The translations under genes were made by a program, and so were the position numbers. From Bacteroidales bacterium (lineage in GTDB: Bacteria > Bacteroidota > Bacteroidia > Bacteroidales > VadinHA17): a stretch of 64,000 bases of DNA. The stretch covers positions 1 to 64,000 of the forward strand of contig PLNT01000046.1 in NCBI GenBank assembly GCA_003141895.1. Direction: 5' to 3'. A model generated the notes under the pieces. The model did not search any database. It had not been told where the DNA came from and saw only the letters and a list, made by a program, of their open reading frames with translations. This document shows positions 28,912-39,620 of this stretch, in pieces (the stretch's first letter is position 1; each line of letters opens with the position of its first letter).

Positions 28912-29988
28912 TTGAGAATAATCCTTTATAAAACTCTGCTAGCCGTAAATGTTGTCTTTGCTTTTACGCTTCTCATTTCATATCTCGCGGTAATAATTAG
29001 TCCCGGGGATTTTGCGCTGCCTGCATTTTTCGGTCTCGCTTATCCTTATCTACTCTTAATCAATATCATACTTGTTATTGTCTGGGCTATGTTATTAAGA
29101 TTTGAAGCCTTGATATCATTAATTATTATTGCCATCGGTTTCAATCACTTCTCAAATTATATCCAACTCACAAGAGGCTCGGGAGATAAGAATAATACGT
29201 ATAAGGTGTTGAGTTATAATGTACGTCTATTCAATTTTTTTGAATACAATAACGGATCCACATCTGAAAAGAAAGTTATTGAATTCATAAAAACACAAAA
29301 ACCCGATATAATCTGTCTGCAGGAGTTTTTTCTGTCGGGTAATCCGACACTGGAAGAGGCAACTATCATTACCTCCCTGGGTGGCAAATATTATTCTCAC
29401 ATGAAAGTCTCGGGTAGCGGCAAAAACAGGTTTTATGGAATTATCACCTTAAGCAAATTCCCTATTGTTGGCAAAGGTGAAATTGTGCACCAGGGATCTT
29501 CAAGCCGTTCGATTTATACAGACGTGCTGATTGATAAGGATACAATAAGGATCTTCAATAATCATCTTCAGTCCTTCAGGTTAAAAAGAATGGAACGTTC
29601 GTTTATCGAAGAATTAACTTCTTCGGATGCTAAACAGAGCGAAATGAAAACCTTATCAGTCAGTCTCAGGAAAGGATTCGTAAACAGGGCTCTTCAGGCG
29701 CAGGTTCTGAAAGAACAGGTAAACAAATCACCTTATCCGGTATTGGTAGTGGGGGACTTTAATGATACGCCTGTATCATATTCGTACACCAAAATCCGCA
29801 GAGGACTTCATGATTCTTTTGTCAATTCAGGATATGGTGCAGGATTCACATACAAGGGGAATTATCCACCAAACAGGATAGATTATATTTTGTATGATAA
29901 TTCTTTCATTAATAGCTTTTTTGAGATAATTAAAGTGAGGTATTCCGACCATTATCCTATAGTAGCCTATTTCAAAAAGAAAAACTAA
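28912..29988 (+). CDS. Endonuclease/exonuclease/phosphatase family protein
   Basis: N-terminal TM helices; YNVRLFNFFE, DIICLQEFF, VVGDFNDTPVSYSY, SDHYPIVA motifs; apparent TTG start. Confidence 0.88.
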   Translation: MRIILYKTLLAVNVVFAFTLLISYLAVIISPGDFALPAFFGLAYPYLLLINIILVIVWAMLLRFEALISLIIIAIGFNHFSNYIQLTRGSGDKNNTYKVLSYNVRLFNFFEYNNGSTSEKKVIEFIKTQKPDIICLQEFFLSGNPTLEEATIITSLGGKYYSHMKVSGSGKNRFYGIITLSKFPIVGKGEIVHQGSSSRSIYTDVLIDKDTIRIFNNHLQSFRLKRMERSFIEELTSSDAKQSEMKTLSVSLRKGFVNRALQAQVLKEQVNKSPYPVLVVGDFNDTPVSYSYTKIRRGLHDSFVNSGYGAGFTYKGNYPPNRIDYILYDNSFINSFFEIIKVRYSDHYPIVAYFKKKN

Positions 29989-30947
29989 AAGGGTAGTTTT
30001 CTGAAATCCACATTCCCTCCGGAAATGATCAGTCCGATTTTTTTACCTCTGAATAAATCAGGGTTTTCTTTAACTGTTGCAAGAACTGTTGCTGATGATG
30101 GCTCTATAATTATTTTCATTCTCTCCCAGACAAGAAGCATACACTCAATTATTGTTTCTTCCCTCACTGTCAGAATTCTGTCTACATTCTTTTTAATTAT
30201 GGAAAAAGTAAGTTCACTTAAAGATGTAAGAAGTCCGTCAGCACATGTTAAAGGATTAACCGAAGGTGTAAGCTGACCGGTGGAGAAAGAAATGAAAGCA
30301 TCATTTGCATTAAGAGGCTCAGCACCAATAACCTGAATTGCCTTATTGATACCTTTCACGCATGCGGAGGTACCACTTAACAGACCACCACCACCGACTG
30401 GTGCTATAACAATATCAAGGTCATTCTTTTCGTTGAGAAGTTCAAGAGCGGCAGTCCCCTGACCGCAGATTACATTAAAATTATCGTAAGGATGGATAAG
30501 GGTTGCGCCAGTTTTCTCCATTATCAATTTTGTTGCATCTTCACGGGCCTGCAGGGTAGGTTTACAAAAGGTAATATGGGCGCCGTAACCAGCAACTGCA
30601 TTTTTCTTCACAAGAGGTGCAGTCTCGGGCATAACAATATTTGCTTTTATTCCATTCATTCTTGCAGCCAGTGCCAGAGCCGCCGCATGATTACCAGAGG
30701 AATGGGTTACAACACCTTTAAGTTTCTCCTCATCTGACATTGAAAGTACCGCATTCGTTGCACCCCTGAACTTAAATGCGCCAACCTTTTGAAAATTCTC
30801 ACATTTAAAGAAAAGCTCACAGTCATAAAGTTCATTTAGCTGATGAGATGTCAGAATGGGAGTATGATGAATGAATGACTTGATTCTTGAATAAGCTGCC
30901 TGGATATCGCTAAGTTCGGGTATTTTCATGAAGTAGGTTTTTTTCAA
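29985..30947 (-). CDS. PLP-dependent threonine/serine dehydratase (fold type II)
   Basis: KCENFQKVGAFKFRGA (PLP Lys), SSGNHAAALALAA, GGGGLLSG. Confidence 0.92.
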   Translation of the reverse strand: MKKTYFMKIPELSDIQAAYSRIKSFIHHTPILTSHQLNELYDCELFFKCENFQKVGAFKFRGATNAVLSMSDEEKLKGVVTHSSGNHAAALALAARMNGIKANIVMPETAPLVKKNAVAGYGAHITFCKPTLQAREDATKLIMEKTGATLIHPYDNFNVICGQGTAALELLNEKNDLDIVIAPVGGGGLLSGTSACVKGINKAIQVIGAEPLNANDAFISFSTGQLTPSVNPLTCADGLLTSLSELTFSIIKKNVDRILTVREETIIECMLLVWERMKIIIEPSSATVLATVKENPDLFRGKKIGLIISGGNVDFRKLPF

Positions 30948-31024
30948 AAATAATACTTTTCCCGGGATTGCCCGCCACCCCCCCTAAATGGTGACTTTCA
31001 AATTTATTTAAAGCACAGTATTAG

Positions 31025-31062
31025 TCCCCCTTTAGGGGGACGGCCGCGTAGCGGCCAGGGGG
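31025..31062. repeat. Intergenic double palindrome
   Basis: tccccc-ttta-ggggga followed by ggccgc-gta-gcggcc. Confidence 0.75.
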
Positions 31063-31167
31063 TTTACCTTTAAAAATGTTTTATATTTTGATTATTTTTA
31101 TAAACAAAAGTTCATAATTTGTGTCTTATAGTAGGTTTAAAATTTAATTTCATTAAATGATCACTTC

Positions 31168-31722
31168 ATGAAAAACTCTGCTCATCCCTGGCATTCGGTT
31201 GATACAGGGAAAAATGCGCCAATTTCTGTAAAAAGCATTATTGAGATTCCAAAAGGATCTAATGGCAAATACGAATTGGATAAGGCTACCGGTTTGCTAC
31301 GTCTCGACAGGGTGTTATTTTCGTCTGTCCACTATCCGGCTAACTATGGGTTTATCCCACAGACCTATTGTGATGACCACGATCCTCTTGATATACTGGT
31401 TATTTGTTCCATAGAACTTTTTCCAATGAGTATAGTCGAGGCAAAAGTAATCGGAGCGATGGAAATGATTGATGGTGATGAACGGGATGATAAAATAATT
31501 GCAGTTGCCGGCAATGATATGTCTGTTAATTATATCAACGAATTATCTGAGCTTCCGCCTCATACACTCGTAGAATTAAAAAGGTTTTTTGAAGATTATA
31601 AAAAACTTGAACATAAAAATGTAATTGTGGAACAATTTCTGAACAAGGAAAAAGCCTATGATATTATCGTTGAGGGGATGAGGCTCTATCAGGAAAAGAA
31701 GGAAGTACTGTTACAATCCTGA
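31168..31722 (+). CDS. ppa: Inorganic pyrophosphatase (soluble, family I)
   Basis: [48 protein letters not shown] signature. Confidence 0.95.
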   Translation: MKNSAHPWHSVDTGKNAPISVKSIIEIPKGSNGKYELDKATGLLRLDRVLFSSVHYPANYGFIPQTYCDDHDPLDILVICSIELFPMSIVEAKVIGAMEMIDGDERDDKIIAVAGNDMSVNYINELSELPPHTLVELKRFFEDYKKLEHKNVIVEQFLNKEKAYDIIVEGMRLYQEKKEVLLQS

Positions 31723-31729
31723 GGTAACA

Positions 31730-31832
31730 CCCCCAAAGGGGGGCTATAGTTTCATTTTAATCACTAAAATTCGTTTAAAGTACCGTATTTGTCCCCCTTT
31801 AGGGGGGACCGCCGTATAGAGGCGAGGGGGTC
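31730..31832. repeat. Intergenic G/C-rich palindromes downstream of ppa
   Basis: ccccc-aaa-ggggg and gtccccc-ttta-ggggggac, related to 31025-31062. Confidence 0.7.
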
Positions 31833-31860
31833 GCCTACAAGATCTCTACAAAATTAATGA

Positions 31861-32262
31861 CTACCGTGTCTTAGCCGTAGCAATTATCATTTTTGAATTC
31901 AACCTGTTGCCGAGAGAGAGCACATTAACCAAATCCTGGATGGGAAGTGAATTATCAAAACGCAGCATTATAAAAGCATCCGGAGAATGTGTCAGTTCTT
32001 TCTTTAATTGCGCTTCAAGTGCATCAAAAGGCACCTGCATATTGTTCACATAATAAACCTTCTCTTTTGTCATGGTAAGATTAATTTCCTTCTTCTGAAG
32101 TGTCTGGCTGTTCCTTGAATTTGGCAATGACACCCTTATCATGCTCGGGTTCAGCAATGTTGAAATAATGATGAAGAACAGCATGAGAAAAAACATGATG
32201 TCGTTCATAGAAGAAGTAAATACTTCAGCAGTAAAATCTTTTTTCTTGCGAAGGCTTATCAT
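31861..32262 (-). CDS. exbD: ExbD/TolR-family biopolymer transport protein
   Basis: Single TM with conserved Asp (SSMNDIMFFLMLFFII), periplasmic ExbD domain. Confidence 0.88.
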   Translation of the reverse strand: MISLRKKKDFTAEVFTSSMNDIMFFLMLFFIIISTLLNPSMIRVSLPNSRNSQTLQKKEINLTMTKEKVYYVNNMQVPFDALEAQLKKELTHSPDAFIMLRFDNSLPIQDLVNVLSLGNRLNSKMIIATAKTR

Positions 32263-32963
32263 TTTGACGGACTTTTTAACAGATCAATAAAGTTCATCGC
32301 ATTCCATTCAAGCTGGTGGATAGCCTTATTTACCATGATATTGAGCCAGTGATATCCTATATATGCGACTATACCTACAATTAGTCCCGATGCGCTGGAG
32401 ACCATTTTGACATAAAGTCCGGCAGAAACACTACCAATACTTACATCGCTTGTCATAGAAATATTGAAGAATATTTTTATTACTCCGATTATAGTTCCCA
32501 GGAAACCAAACATTGGAGCAATACCTGCTATTACAGCCAGTATTTGAATATTTTTTTCAAGATCATATACTTCAAATTTGCCGGCAATCTCGATTGACTC
32601 TTCGATTTCTTTGATAGGTTTACCTAAACGTGATATTCCTTTTTCAATCATCCGGGCAATAGGTTTTGAAGTACTCCTGCAAAGGGCGAGTGCTGCATCG
32701 GTTCTGCCATTAAGAATATATTCATGAATACTGTTCATAAAGTCTACATCTGAGCTGATATGTCGTCTGATAGTCAAATAACGTTCAATAAACACATAGA
32801 CAGCAATTATCGAAAGCAACGCTATGGGTATCATTATGATGCCTCCCTTCATAATAATATCTATCATTTTTGTTGCTTCAGGTGCGTGTTGAATGGGAAG
32901 TGCTACACCCGATTTATTCAGAGTATCAAGGGTCTGTGTAATTTCAGAAAAGACAGCGGTCAT
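32259..32963 (-). CDS. exbB: MotA/TolQ/ExbB proton channel family protein
   Basis: GGIIMIPIALLSIIAVYVFIERYL, IAGIAPMFGFLGTIIGVIKIFFNIS motif; 4-bp overlap with exbD. Confidence 0.92.
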   Translation of the reverse strand: MTAVFSEITQTLDTLNKSGVALPIQHAPEATKMIDIIMKGGIIMIPIALLSIIAVYVFIERYLTIRRHISSDVDFMNSIHEYILNGRTDAALALCRSTSKPIARMIEKGISRLGKPIKEIEESIEIAGKFEVYDLEKNIQILAVIAGIAPMFGFLGTIIGVIKIFFNISMTSDVSIGSVSAGLYVKMVSSASGLIVGIVAYIGYHWLNIMVNKAIHQLEWNAMNFIDLLKSPSK

Positions 32964-33189
32964 ATAGATTAGTATTATTGTTACTATTCAAAACGAGAAC
33001 TGAAAAGAAAAATTATCAACTCGGGAAAATATTAAATTAATGTCTGAGTTAAAGTTAGCAGATTAAAACCCAAATTTAGTTGTTACAACAGGTTTTTCCT
33101 AAAGAGTTAGTACATTTGTTTATATAAAATTCCCTGCTTCACGAGCCGGGAATTATTAATAACTTTGTTGGCTTAAAAAAAGAATAAAT

Positions 33190-33852
33190 ATGCTTTACAA
33201 TTACATTCTACTGGCGATTGATCAACCACACTTAAAGGACACTAACTCAGTTAATAATGTGGCAGAACTGCTTATGAAGGGAGGTTTTATTATGATCCCT
33301 ATTCTTTTATTATCTATTTTCAGTATTTATCTTTTCATAGAAAGGTTTTTATATATAAGAAAAACCACAATCGTTGATCAGGCACTTGTTTTCAATATTA
33401 TTGATGAACTCCGGAACAAAAGATCAGAGGATGCCCTGGCTCATTCAAGGAATATTGACACATCTCTGGGAAGAATACTCGAAAGCGGGCTAAGTCAGGG
33501 TGGAAAAACCCCTCAGGAAATGGAGAATTATATGGAAGCAACAGCCAACCTCGAGATTTCAGAGATGGAAAAAAACACAGGCTATCTTGGCATAATTGCA
33601 GGTATTGCTCCCATGTTAGGTTTCATTGGAACAATTGCCGGTGTAATCAAGATCTTCTATAACATCTCACTGGCTGATAACATCAGTATCGGAATTATTG
33701 CCGGAGGATTATACCAGAAAATGATCTGCAGCGGCACAGGATTAATTGTAGGTGTTATTGCTTACAGTTGTTATCATTATTTGCAAATGATGATTGACCG
33801 CTATTCCATTGATATGCAAAGACAGGTTAATGAGGTTATAAAGGTTTTGTAA
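33190..33852 (+). CDS. exbB: MotA/TolQ/ExbB proton channel family protein (second copy)
   Basis: IAGIAPMLGFIGTIAGVIKIFYNIS; paralog of 32259-32963. Confidence 0.92.
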   Translation: MLYNYILLAIDQPHLKDTNSVNNVAELLMKGGFIMIPILLLSIFSIYLFIERFLYIRKTTIVDQALVFNIIDELRNKRSEDALAHSRNIDTSLGRILESGLSQGGKTPQEMENYMEATANLEISEMEKNTGYLGIIAGIAPMLGFIGTIAGVIKIFYNISLADNISIGIIAGGLYQKMICSGTGLIVGVIAYSCYHYLQMMIDRYSIDMQRQVNEVIKVL

Positions 33853-33853
33853 A

Positions 33854-34258
33854 ATGATTATCAAAAGAAAAAAACACTTTAAGGCGGAAGTCAGTACTTC
33901 TTCTCTGAATGACATAATGTTTTTTCTGCTTTTGTTTTTTCTGATAGTCTCTTCACTCGCAAATCCGAATGTGATAAAGTTATTATTGCCCAACTCAAAA
34001 TCTGCTCAGAATCTTACTAAGCAACAAATAACATTGTCTGTAACCAGGGATAAAAAATATTACCTCGATAGTCATCAGATTAGTTTCGATGATATTGAAC
34101 CATTATTAAAAGCAAGAATAAGCACACTTCAGGAACCAACTGTTATTCTGAGGATGGAACAATCACTTACTGTCCAGGATCTTGCTGATCTACTTGAAAT
34201 TGGCACGCGTCTAAAGGTAAAAATGGTAATGGCCACAAACAAGACTCCCGGTTCGTAG
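33854..34258 (+). CDS. exbD: ExbD/TolR-family biopolymer transport protein (second copy)
   Basis: SSLNDIMFFLLLFFLIVSS, paralog of 31861-32262. Confidence 0.88.
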   Translation: MIIKRKKHFKAEVSTSSLNDIMFFLLLFFLIVSSLANPNVIKLLLPNSKSAQNLTKQQITLSVTRDKKYYLDSHQISFDDIEPLLKARISTLQEPTVILRMEQSLTVQDLADLLEIGTRLKVKMVMATNKTPGS

Positions 34259-34285
34259 TTTATAACTGAATTCGCCGAAATCTCT

Positions 34286-35209
34286 TTAGTTTTGCAGTAA
34301 TTTCATTATTTCGTCCAGTTTTGGAGAAAGAATTATCTCTGTTCTTCTGTTCGTGGCTCTTCCTTCCGGAGTATCATTTTCAGATTTCGGAAAAAATTCG
34401 CCTTTCCCAGAGGCAGTCACCCTAATGGGCGCAATATTATAATCAGTAGTAAGAATCCTGACAATTGATGTGGCTCTTGCAACACTTAGATCCCAGTTAT
34501 CTTTATAAATATTTGTTTTTATTGGTACATTATCTGTATGCCCTTCCACAAGGATATCGATGTCAGGGTTTTTATCCAGAACTTCGCTTAACAACTTCAA
34601 AGCATTTTTCCCTTTGTCTTCAACGGCAGAACTTCCCGATTGGAATAATAGTTTATCTGACATTGAAACGTACACTTTTCCGTTCTTTATTTCAACCGAC
34701 AGTTCATCAGAATTAAATCCGAGCAAAGCATTACGTAAAATACTATTCAGTCTATTTGTGATGGAATCCTGTTTTGCAATAATACGTTGCATCTCAGTCA
34801 ATGATTTTTCTCTTTCGGCAAGCTGTCTTTCTTTTGTGTTCAGCTCATCAGATTTAGCTTCCATAGCTTTGTTGAACTGGTCAGTTTTTGAAAGGTTCTC
34901 ATCGATTAATTTTCTGTATTTCCCATCTAAAGCATTATTTTTATCGGATAAGGAATTATATCTGACGGTAAGGTCAGTGTACCTGCTAGTTATCCGCATT
35001 ATTGTATCCTTTAACACGATGATTTCTCTTTCTTTTGCTGCCAGATTAGAACATAATTTATCTCTTTCTATAACTACTGTTTTAAGGTTTTTGCTCCACA
35101 AACCAGGTACCTTAGCGGGTTTTGAATCACCACATTTATATACCGGAGCACAACCAATCAGTAGTACAAATAATGTCAATGGAAATAATAATTTGTTTAT
35201 CCTTTTCAT
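34286..35209 (-). CDS. OmpA/Pal-family peptidoglycan-binding lipoprotein
   Basis: Lipobox LIGC; coiled coil; OmpA C-terminal domain DILVEGHTDNVPI...WDLSVARATSIVRIL...NRRTEIILSP. Confidence 0.92.
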   Translation of the reverse strand: MKRINKLLFPLTLFVLLIGCAPVYKCGDSKPAKVPGLWSKNLKTVVIERDKLCSNLAAKEREIIVLKDTIMRITSRYTDLTVRYNSLSDKNNALDGKYRKLIDENLSKTDQFNKAMEAKSDELNTKERQLAEREKSLTEMQRIIAKQDSITNRLNSILRNALLGFNSDELSVEIKNGKVYVSMSDKLLFQSGSSAVEDKGKNALKLLSEVLDKNPDIDILVEGHTDNVPIKTNIYKDNWDLSVARATSIVRILTTDYNIAPIRVTASGKGEFFPKSENDTPEGRATNRRTEIILSPKLDEIMKLLQN

Positions 35210-35405
35210 TTTTCTTTCGTTTTAAATAGTAATTCTAAGACAAACTAATATGATTAAATGTTGTAGCTTATTTATAAAGTATTAAATACCTCAAAATAAA
35301 GTTTTGAAATGAGGGATCAAAAGTAACTCCATAATTGATATGATATACAAAAATGTTTTTAACTTACATTCTGCTTTTTTCTATAGTAATTCAAATCCAC
35401 ATAAG

Positions 35406-36821
35406 ATGAAAAAAATATTTCATTCTCTTTTCAATAATAACCTCAAGAAAATCTTAACGTTAACTGCGATATTATTTTCTCCGTTGAGTCTTTTTGCTGC
35501 TGGAAGCTCTGTTCCTTCAATAGGACCGGTAAGGTTAGAATTTATCATTTTCGGTCTGATTCTTCTTGGGGTCGCACTTTTTCACAAGCAAACATTCTGG
35601 GTAGCTGTGATCGGCCTGACAGTATTATTGACCTTCAAGCTGGTTTTTGATCCCGGATTTCACCTCATGCAACATCTTTTCGGAAATACACCCTTTGGTG
35701 AGCAAATAATGGATAAAGCATTGCGCCAGGGAGAATGGGGGATAATTCTTAATCTTCTTGGTCTTTTACTTGGTTTCGCCATTTTATCGAAAATATTTGA
35801 AGAATCAGGCGTACCTGACATTTTACCCAGATTCCTCCCTGACGACTGGAAAGGTCCGTTTCTTCTGCTGGTATTTGTATTTGTGCTATCCTCATTTCTT
35901 GATAATATCGCCGCAGCGCTTATTGGCGGGGCTATCGCAATTGTTGTCTTTAAAAAGAGAGTTCATTTAGGCTATATTGTTGCAATCGTTGCTGCCAGCA
36001 ATGGAGGAGGCAGCGGAAGTGTTGTAGGAGACACCACAACAACGATGATGTGGATAGACGGTGTAAGTGCACTCAATGTTCTGCATGGATTTGTTGCAGC
36101 CGGAACAGCACTTCTGTTTTTTGCATGGTTTGCCTCCCATCAGCAGGACAAGTATCAAAGAATACAGAAAGACGCTAATCCAAATGCTAAAGTTGATTGG
36201 GTAAAATTATTTAACGTTGCTCTGATGCTTGCTGGTGCAATTATTTCAAACATACTATACGATATGCCTGCACTGGGAGTATGGATAGCAATCCTTATCG
36301 GAGCTCTTCTCAGACCGGTACCATGGAAAGAAGTTCCGGGCGCCATCAAGGGATCCATTTTCCTGCTATGTCTTGTATTTTGTGCCTCGCTTATGCCTGT
36401 TGATGAACTCCCGAAGGCTTCATGGATCACTGCACTTGCACTGGGGTTCCTTTCATCAGTATTTGACAATATCCCTCTTACGAAGCTTTGTCTCGAACAG
36501 GGTCATTTTGACTGGGGAATGCTCGCATATAGTGTCGGATTCGGTGGCTCAATGATATGGTTTGGTTCTTCAGCAGGCGTAGCTATCACAAGTAAATTTC
36601 CTGAATCACGGGATGTTGTTCTCTGGGTTAAAAACGGTTGGCATGTTGCTGCTGCATATATAATCGGATTCTTTGCATTATATCTCATAATGGGATGGGA
36701 ACCGGCGGACAATAAAGAACATAAAATCGTTAATTGTCCTGTTCCGGGTTGTCCCATGGGCAAGGTACCATTAACGGAGAATATACCAGGGACAATTGGT
36801 TACCTGGAGTTGATAAAATAG
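35406..36821 (+). CDS. ArsB/NhaD-superfamily (ion transporter) Na+/H+ antiporter-like protein
   Basis: Multi-TM; SSFLDNIAAALIGG, AASNGGGSGSVVGDTTTTMMW, SSVFDNIPLT motifs; preferred ATG 35406. Confidence 0.8.
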   Translation: MKKIFHSLFNNNLKKILTLTAILFSPLSLFAAGSSVPSIGPVRLEFIIFGLILLGVALFHKQTFWVAVIGLTVLLTFKLVFDPGFHLMQHLFGNTPFGEQIMDKALRQGEWGIILNLLGLLLGFAILSKIFEESGVPDILPRFLPDDWKGPFLLLVFVFVLSSFLDNIAAALIGGAIAIVVFKKRVHLGYIVAIVAASNGGGSGSVVGDTTTTMMWIDGVSALNVLHGFVAAGTALLFFAWFASHQQDKYQRIQKDANPNAKVDWVKLFNVALMLAGAIISNILYDMPALGVWIAILIGALLRPVPWKEVPGAIKGSIFLLCLVFCASLMPVDELPKASWITALALGFLSSVFDNIPLTKLCLEQGHFDWGMLAYSVGFGGSMIWFGSSAGVAITSKFPESRDVVLWVKNGWHVAAAYIIGFFALYLIMGWEPADNKEHKIVNCPVPGCPMGKVPLTENIPGTIGYLELIK

Positions 36822-36860
36822 ACCCGGGTATACCTCATCCATATTTCAGACTATGATGAT

Positions 36861-36954
36861 GAGATTGCTTCGTCGTTTCACTCCTCGCAATGACCGTTAA
36901 TTTGATAATGTACAACGTCATTGCGAGCCTGACGAAGGAAGGCGTGGCAATCTT
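36861..36954. repeat. REP-like palindromic intergenic element
   Basis: agattgc...ctcgcaatgac / gtcattgcgag...gcaatct inverted arms (11-bp perfect inner stem). Confidence 0.7.
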
Positions 36955-37008
36955 CCAATCCCATGGCATGACCCTACTGGAAAAATGCTCGCTCTGCAAC
37001 AAAAAAGC

Positions 37009-37032
37009 AGGGACGTTGCATGCAACGTCCCT
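37009..37032. repeat. 24-bp perfect palindrome AGGGACGTTGCATGCAACGTCCCT
   Basis: Exact self-reverse-complement between two convergent genes; could act as a bidirectional terminator. Confidence 0.85.
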
Positions 37033-37058
37033 ACGAATTCATTAATATCCTGGATTTA

Positions 37059-39359
37059 CTATCCAAACAAACTCCACGCAACAGTAACACCTGCCATAAC
37101 GACAGCAACCATTGACATAAGCTTAATAAGAATATTCATTGAAGGGCCACACGTATCTTTAAACGGATCACCTACGGTATCTCCTACGATACTTGCTTTA
37201 TGGCATTCACTTTTCTTACCGCCATAATTTCCTCTTTCAATATATTTTTTAGCATTATCCCATGCTCCACCTGCGTTGTTTAGCATACTGGCAAGAGTAA
37301 AACCGGTGGTCATTCCACCCATCAATAACCCGACAACTCCGGGAACACCAAAAATGATACCAGTTACAACAGGAACAATAATTGCCATTAGAGCAGGAAC
37401 AACCATTTCTTTCTGTGCTCCTTTGGTTGCAATTGCGACGCATTTAGCATACTCAGGTCTCCCGGTTCCTTCCATAATACCTGGAATTTCACGGAACTGA
37501 CGTCTTACTTCGTCAACCATTCTTCCTGCATTCCTTCCGACTGCTTTCATAGCCATTGCAACAAATACAAAACACATCATTGCTCCAATGAAAAGGCCAG
37601 CAAGTAATATGGGATTAAAAAGTGAAAGATTATATGCTGAAACAAAATCTTTGATTCCTGCATGTGAAACTTCGATAGCACTTTGACCAGCCTGAAGAGC
37701 TGCCGGAGCATGACTCTTATAGAACAAGACATCACCGATCTGTTTATAACCATCAACGCTTTTGTCAGCAAGTCTGCCAAGCCAGAGTTTTACTTCTTCC
37801 ATATATGCTGCAACAAGTGCAAGTGCAGTAAGAGCAGCTGAACCAATAGCAAAACCTTTACCGGTAGCTGCTGTCGTATTTCCAAGACCGTCAAGGGCAT
37901 CAGTTCTTTCCCTGACCTCTTCTGGTAAACCTGCCATTTCAGCATTGCCTCCTGCGTTATCTGCAATTGGTCCGAATGCATCAGTAGCAAGTGTAACTCC
38001 CAGTGTTGAAAGCATACCTACAGAAGCGAAACCAATGCCGTATACGCCCATTGCAAAGTTGTGGAAACCACCCGCGAAACCATAAGCAGCTATAATACCG
38101 CCTACAATTGTCAGAACAGGCAGCCAGGTAGAAAACATACCAACAGCCATACCTTCAATAATAACTGTTGCCGGTCCCGTCTGAGATTGTTCTGCTATAC
38201 CCTGTGTAGGTTTATATCCGTCAGAAGTATAATATTCTGTTGCCTGACCAATTATTACACCCGCAACAAGTCCTGCAACTGCAGCGCCGAAAACACCCCA
38301 GGTAATCCACTGTGCATAAGCCATTGCGGCCAAAACAACCAGTATAAGAGCTGAACTTCCTCCTGTTCCAAGCAGAAGTGCTCTGAGAAGGGTTTTTGGA
38401 GAAGCCGATTCTTTTGTTCTTACCATATATATTCCGGCGATTGACAATAAGATTCCGATTGCTGAAACCAACATAGGAGCTATAATAGCTTTAATCTGAA
38501 AATCATTTTGTCCTGCTATCATTGGAAGAGCAGCACCGAGAGCAGCTGTTGCAAGTATTGAACCTGCATATGATTCATAAAGGTCTGCCCCCATACCGGC
38601 TACGTCACCTACATTATCACCAACGTTGTCAGCAATAGTTGCAGGGTTACGTGGATCGTCTTCCGGAATGCCTGCTTCTATTTTTCCGACAAGGTCAGCA
38701 CCAACATCAGCAGCCTTTGTAAAGATACCACCACCAACACGTGCAAAGAGTGCCTGAGTTGATGCCCCCATACCGAATGTGATCATGGTTGCTGTAATCT
38801 CAACAAATTTCTGGTGCTCATCAATTCCTTTCGTTACAAAATTAAGTCCCAGGAAATTTAATCCTGTAGCCATGTGTTCAGGTGTAAATACAACTTTCGT
38901 CAGAAAGATAAACCATGCAGCAATATCAAGAAGTGCGAATCCAACTACAACAAGACCCATAACGGCCCCGCTTCGCAATGCCACCTGTAATCCTTTGTTA
39001 AGAGATTTTGATGCAGCCCAGGCTGTTCTGTTTGATGCAAAAGTTGCGGTCTTCATCCCCAGATAACCGCAGAGGCCTGAGAAAATACCTCCGGTAAGAA
39101 AGGCCACAGGAACAAATGGGTTCTGAACCCCAATATATGCCAGTACGGATAATAATACGACAAGAATTATAAAGATCTTGCCAACAACAGTATATTGGCT
39201 TTTCAGGTAGGCCATTGCACCTTCTCGAACATATTCAGCAATCTCCTTCATCTTTTCTGTTCCTTCATCCTGAACTTTCATACCTTTATAAAAGATCCAG
39301 GCGAACAACAATGCGCAAAGAGCTGAAATTGGAACAATCCAGAATAAGCTACTAATCAT
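37059..39359 (-). CDS. hppA: Membrane-bound pyrophosphatase, K+-dependent type (probable Na+-translocating)
   Basis: [49 protein letters not shown] (Ala at the K+-dependence position). Confidence 0.95.
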   Translation of the reverse strand: MISSLFWIVPISALCALLFAWIFYKGMKVQDEGTEKMKEIAEYVREGAMAYLKSQYTVVGKIFIILVVLLSVLAYIGVQNPFVPVAFLTGGIFSGLCGYLGMKTATFASNRTAWAASKSLNKGLQVALRSGAVMGLVVVGFALLDIAAWFIFLTKVVFTPEHMATGLNFLGLNFVTKGIDEHQKFVEITATMITFGMGASTQALFARVGGGIFTKAADVGADLVGKIEAGIPEDDPRNPATIADNVGDNVGDVAGMGADLYESYAGSILATAALGAALPMIAGQNDFQIKAIIAPMLVSAIGILLSIAGIYMVRTKESASPKTLLRALLLGTGGSSALILVVLAAMAYAQWITWGVFGAAVAGLVAGVIIGQATEYYTSDGYKPTQGIAEQSQTGPATVIIEGMAVGMFSTWLPVLTIVGGIIAAYGFAGGFHNFAMGVYGIGFASVGMLSTLGVTLATDAFGPIADNAGGNAEMAGLPEEVRERTDALDGLGNTTAATGKGFAIGSAALTALALVAAYMEEVKLWLGRLADKSVDGYKQIGDVLFYKSHAPAALQAGQSAIEVSHAGIKDFVSAYNLSLFNPILLAGLFIGAMMCFVFVAMAMKAVGRNAGRMVDEVRRQFREIPGIMEGTGRPEYAKCVAIATKGAQKEMVVPALMAIIVPVVTGIIFGVPGVVGLLMGGMTTGFTLASMLNNAGGAWDNAKKYIERGNYGGKKSECHKASIVGDTVGDPFKDTCGPSMNILIKLMSMVAVVMAGVTVAWSLFG

Positions 39360-39530
39360 AATTTAAGTTTTAAGAGTTTAATAAATATCAAAACAATTAA
39401 TATATATTCTTAATTATTTAAGCATTTTCGAGATTCAGGCAAGTTAAAGAGCAATGAAAATTAATATTAATAAAAATATTTGGTTTTTAATGATTTCATA
39501 ATAATAGTTGCACAATTGTTATCAACAAAG

Positions 39531-39563
39531 ATGTAGAGACAGGACTGAGACCTGTCTCTACAT
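39531..39563. repeat. 13-bp-stem palindrome between the two hppA genes
   Basis: atgtagagacagg-actgaga-cctgtctctacat; possible terminator for the 39621-41900 gene. Confidence 0.7.
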
Positions 39564-39620
39564 TTTAAACAATAGAAAAAACTTATGTTGCTTTAATCCT
39601 TGCGGACCAAAACTCAGGTT

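Noticed and set aside
34560-35225. 221-aa plus-strand ORF opposite the OmpA-family gene
   Set aside because: Fully antisense to a well-supported OmpA/Pal lipoprotein; composition is Ser/Phe/Leu-rich as expected from reverse reading.
37762-38085. Plus-strand ORF of 107 aa opposite the pyrophosphatase gene
   Set aside because: Low-complexity Ala/Pro/Ser translation entirely antisense to a clear hppA gene; no independent support.
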